DNA of 64,000 bases from Streptomyces halobius. Lineage in GTDB: Bacteria; Actinomycetota; Actinomycetes; Streptomycetales; Streptomycetaceae. The number at the start of each line of letters is the position of its first letter. Within the stretch, counting starts at the first letter, position 1. Positions 62,496 to 64,000 of this stretch are shown one piece after another. Location: assembly GCF_023277745.1 (NCBI RefSeq), contig NZ_CP086322.1, positions 1,550,001 through 1,614,000 on the forward strand, given 5' to 3'. Made by a program: the position numbers and the translations under genes. The notes below the pieces were generated by a model that saw only the letters and a program-made list of their open reading frames with translations, made no database searches and was not told where the DNA came from.

Positions 62496-62828
62496 TCAGT
62501 GGCCCTTCGCGTAGGCTTCCCGGATTTCAGCCGATACCCGACCGCGGTTGCTAACGTCGTAGCCCTGCTCCTTAGCCCAAGCCCTGATCTTCGCGGTATC
62601 TTCGCCGCCGGCTGCCTTGGCTTGCCGCGCCCCCCGGGCCTTGGTCCTCCCAGTCTTCCGGGCCGCCTTCACGAACGGGCCGAACGCCTCAAGCATCTGT
62701 TCGTAGCTGTCCGGGCCAAGGTCGATCTCGTAAGTCACACCATCAATAGAGAAGGTATGGGTGGCGGCCTCCTCGGCCTCTTCGCCCGTGAGGTCATCGA
62801 TGTAAAGGGTGACGATCTTCTGTGCCAT
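62496..62828 (-). CDS. lsr2: Lsr2 nucleoid-associated protein
   Basis: A 110-residue Lsr2 protein. N-terminal dimerisation domain (AQKIVTLYIDDLTGEEAEEA, THTFSIDGVTYEIDLGPDSY), a basic linker (ARKTGRTKARGARQAKAAGG), and a C-terminal DNA-binding domain (IRAWAKEQGYDVSNRGRVSA, with RGR at the position of the AT-hook-like contact). It binds AT-rich DNA and silences foreign genes. ATG at 62828 starts the family's usual MAQK N-terminus. A TATAAT box ends six bases before it, so the mRNA is probably leaderless. Streptomyces chromosomes already carry one or two Lsr2 copies; this is probably an extra, element-borne one. Confidence 0.93.
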   Translation of the reverse strand: MAQKIVTLYIDDLTGEEAEEAATHTFSIDGVTYEIDLGPDSYEQMLEAFGPFVKAARKTGRTKARGARQAKAAGGEDTAKIRAWAKEQGYDVSNRGRVSAEIREAYAKGH

Positions 62829-62834
62829 GCGCGG

Positions 62835-62840
62835 ATTATA
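62835..62840 (-). promoter_or_regulatory. -10 box of lsr2, leaderless start
   Basis: A perfect TATAAT on the minus strand ends six bases before the lsr2 ATG, so transcription would start at or next to the A of ATG. No Shine-Dalgarno sequence is present. The -35 region is weak. Confidence 0.6.
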
Positions 62841-62922
62841 GAGCACCTTGAGAGTAGTGTGCCCCCTGAGGCCACGAAAAGAGTAAAGGCCCCTCCGCAG
62901 AGGAGCCTGGCACTAGTCCTTC

Positions 62923-63108
62923 TCAGACGCTGAAGGTCTTGCTAAATTCCACGAAATTTACCCAGGAGACTGACGGGAAGGCCAGAGTTCCGCCGTCCCG
63001 GTTCTTGGTGTCTCGGACCATCACTTTGGACGGGCCAATATCGGCCACTTCCACGCAGTTATCCTGCTTTGTGTGCGAACTGGTACGCCAGCTCGGCTTC
63101 GTAGTCAT
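62923..63108 (-). CDS. DUF397 domain protein
   Basis: 61 residues, a complete DUF397 domain: WRTSSHTKQDNCVEVADIG, then VMVRDTKNRDGGTLAFPSVS and WVNFVEFSK. These small proteins accompany DUF5753/XRE regulators, as in the Scr1/BldB-linked toxin-antitoxin-like pairs of Streptomyces. The ATG at 63108 lies just beyond the stop of such a regulator's C-terminal remnant (63120), with GGGGGCAAAATC as ribosome site. Its partner gene is broken. Confidence 0.9.
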   Translation of the reverse strand: MTTKPSWRTSSHTKQDNCVEVADIGPSKVMVRDTKNRDGGTLAFPSVSWVNFVEFSKTFSV

Positions 63109-63119
63109 GATTTTGCCCC

Positions 63120-63260
63120 CTAATCAGTAGGTATTTGATCAAAATGCTGAATCGCGGCGAAGATGAGGTCCCGTGCGGTGTTCCCGTATACAGCTGACTG
63201 CTTCAGGAGGGAAAACGCCTTAACATAAAGCTCGATCTCTCGGGGTTGCGTGACGGTCCC
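63120..63260 (-). pseudogene. C-terminal remnant of a DUF5753/XRE regulator
   Basis: The 46 codons before the TAG at 63120 read TQPREIELYVKAFSLLKQSA, VYGNTARDLIFAAIQHFDQI: the terminal helices of the DUF5753 domain found in XRE regulators that precede DUF397 genes. An in-frame stop at 63261 and unrelated sequence beyond show that the N-terminal HTH and most of DUF5753 are gone. Confidence 0.6.
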
Positions 63261-63599
63261 TCATGACGGATCGACCGAGCGCGAACATCACCCTTCGGCA
63301 GCGGCGTTCTGGCTCGGCCGGTGGCCACGCGGAGTCCTGCCATCGTTGCTCTGACGCCTGGCTCCACCGCCGTACGCTGCCCCCGTCGTGCATGGGCAGG
63401 GCCTTCCGCTGACTGATCATCTAGAGGCTGACTCGTAACTGTTGTGGCCATCGGGTGGTGGGTGGGACTCCGCACTATGCACGGTGCTCCGGTGCCACGT
63501 TCGGGTGAATCAGCGTGCCCTCCGGACTGGGGCGTACGACGATGCGGAAATTCCCTTTGCGGTCCCGTCAACGAGGCGGGGCTGAACCCAGGAGAAATC
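63261..63599. other. Intergenic stretch in the island
   Basis: About 340 bp upstream of the small secreted-protein gene. Open frames exist on both strands but show no coding bias or motifs. It may hold the promoter of the gene at 63600. Confidence 0.4.
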
Positions 63600-63773
63600 A
63601 TGCGTCTTCGTGCTCTTGCCATTGCCGCCTGCGCCATCGCCCTGCTCTCCGCCGTCGCTCCCTGGGCAGCCGCCCAGCCCAACGGAGTGGACGTCGATGA
63701 GTGCCGCACTGAGGTCAGCTTCCTTGGCATCCCCATCACGGCTACGGGCCCCGAGGGGTCGAATTGCGAGTGA
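63600..63773 (+). CDS. Small secreted protein
   Basis: 57 residues: a signal peptide (RLRALAIAACAIALLSAVAP, cleavage probably after AAA near residue 25) and a mature part of about 30 residues (QPNGVDVDECRTEVSFLGIP) with two Cys. AGGAGAAATC precedes the ATG. Short secreted peptides of this kind are common in Streptomyces; function unknown. Confidence 0.65.
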   Translation: MRLRALAIAACAIALLSAVAPWAAAQPNGVDVDECRTEVSFLGIPITATGPEGSNCE

Positions 63774-63888
63774 TCAGGCCAACGCCGCGAGTGAGGTCGA
63801 CGTTGTGGTCGGCCGCCGGGACCGCCTGAAGGCTGTCTCGTGACACTGGAGCGGCATGCGTCGGCGGACATATGGGTCCATCAATGCA

Positions 63889-63903
63889 TGAATGAATCAA
63901 TAG
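63889..63903 (+). repeat. Recurrent 15-base motif, copy 3
   Basis: TGAATGAATCAATAG, downstream of the small secreted-protein gene; see copies at 60517 and 61089. Confidence 0.45.
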
Positions 63904-63956
63904 CAGAATGAGGTAGCTCAGCGTCTCCGCCAAGCTATCGATCCGGATGCGTAACA

Positions 63957-63979
63957 CCCCAGCCTGTTACGGGCTGGGG
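63957..63979. terminator. Hairpin terminator near the window end
   Basis: A perfect 8-bp stem CCCCAGCC / GGCTGGGG with a TGTTACG loop. It may end the secreted-protein transcript or one entering from the right. Confidence 0.65.
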
Positions 63980-64000
63980 CGCATGGATGGACGGCCGCCC

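Larger units (their letters stand above)
59824..64000. mobile_element. AT-richer accessory island, left part
   Basis: From about 59.82 kb to the window edge, base composition falls and genes lose the strict third-position GC pattern. The contents are a serine-recombinase remnant beside the junction, a cold-shock protein, an Lsr2 silencer, a DUF397 protein, a broken DUF5753-type HTH gene and small unknown ORFs. That set is typical of actinobacterial integrative elements. The right end lies outside the window. Recombinase and HTH gene are both broken, so it is probably a decayed element. Confidence 0.6.

Overview
The window is a chromosomal segment of a Streptomyces-like high-GC actinobacterium. 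The evidence is very strong GC bias at third codon positions, a conservon (cvnA-B-C-D) operon, SpoIIE/RsbU-type PP2C phosphatases fused to anti-sigma-like ATPase domains, an Rpf/LysM cell-wall hydrolase, a ROK regulator, Tat-secreted enzymes, an XRE-ImmA-MAB_1171c set and an Lsr2/DUF397 pair. From about 59.82 kb to the right edge the base composition is visibly more AT-rich and the genes are small and accessory-type.

Layout. 0.3-8.5 kb: secreted Rpf/LysM protein; a frame-disrupted secreted-type ORF; a divergent PaaX-family regulator facing an AidB-like acyl-CoA dehydrogenase plus enoyl-CoA hydratase operon; a Tat-exported phosphoesterase; a secreted GH30 glycosidase with a frameshift. 8.9-12.6 kb: PAS-GAF-PP2C-ATPase phosphatase and a GabD-type aldehyde dehydrogenase. 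13-22.2 kb: a peptide ABC importer (SBP, two permeases, fused double ATPase) divergent from a ROK regulator and an M81 (MlrC-type) metallopeptidase, read here as one peptide uptake and degradation locus. 22.2-27.4 kb: a degraded stretch with a broken HTH gene, a frameshifted lipase, a VOC protein and a truncated IS1380 transposase joined in frame to a headless isochorismatase. 27.5-37.9 kb: MFS exporter, split FluG-like pair (glutamine-synthetase family plus amidohydrolase), a second PAS-GAF-PP2C phosphatase with two frameshifts, a second phosphoesterase, a second (frameshifted) MFS gene behind a repeat-coded mini-ORF, and a membrane-anchored beta-propeller protein. 38-46.5 kb: IS5 remnant, SMI1/KNR4 remnant, zinc-ribbon/DUF309 protein, D-Ala-D-Ala carboxypeptidase, P450, MAB_1171c membrane protein, ImmA protease, XRE regulator and tRNA-Pro(GGG). 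46.6-59.3 kb: YiaAB protein, a split transketolase pair behind a SoxR-like box, a monoacylglycerol-lipase-like hydrolase, a 1081-residue propeller/amidohydrolase fusion, a second acyl-CoA dehydrogenase and the conservon with a GAF gene at its end. 59.46-64 kb: an MBL-fold gene cut to its C-terminus at an island edge, followed by a serine-recombinase remnant, a cold-shock protein, Lsr2, DUF397, a broken DUF5753-type HTH gene and small unknown ORFs.

Many coding regions here are interrupted by net one-base shifts, several inside short C or G runs (GH30, HTH gene, lipase, IS1380 transposase, isochorismatase, PP2C no. 2, MFS no. 2, SMI1/KNR4). Either the assembly carries indel errors or this is a decaying segment. 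Those genes are annotated as frame-disrupted, and the reading frame on each side is described. All assignments are from reading the sequence; no database search was possible.
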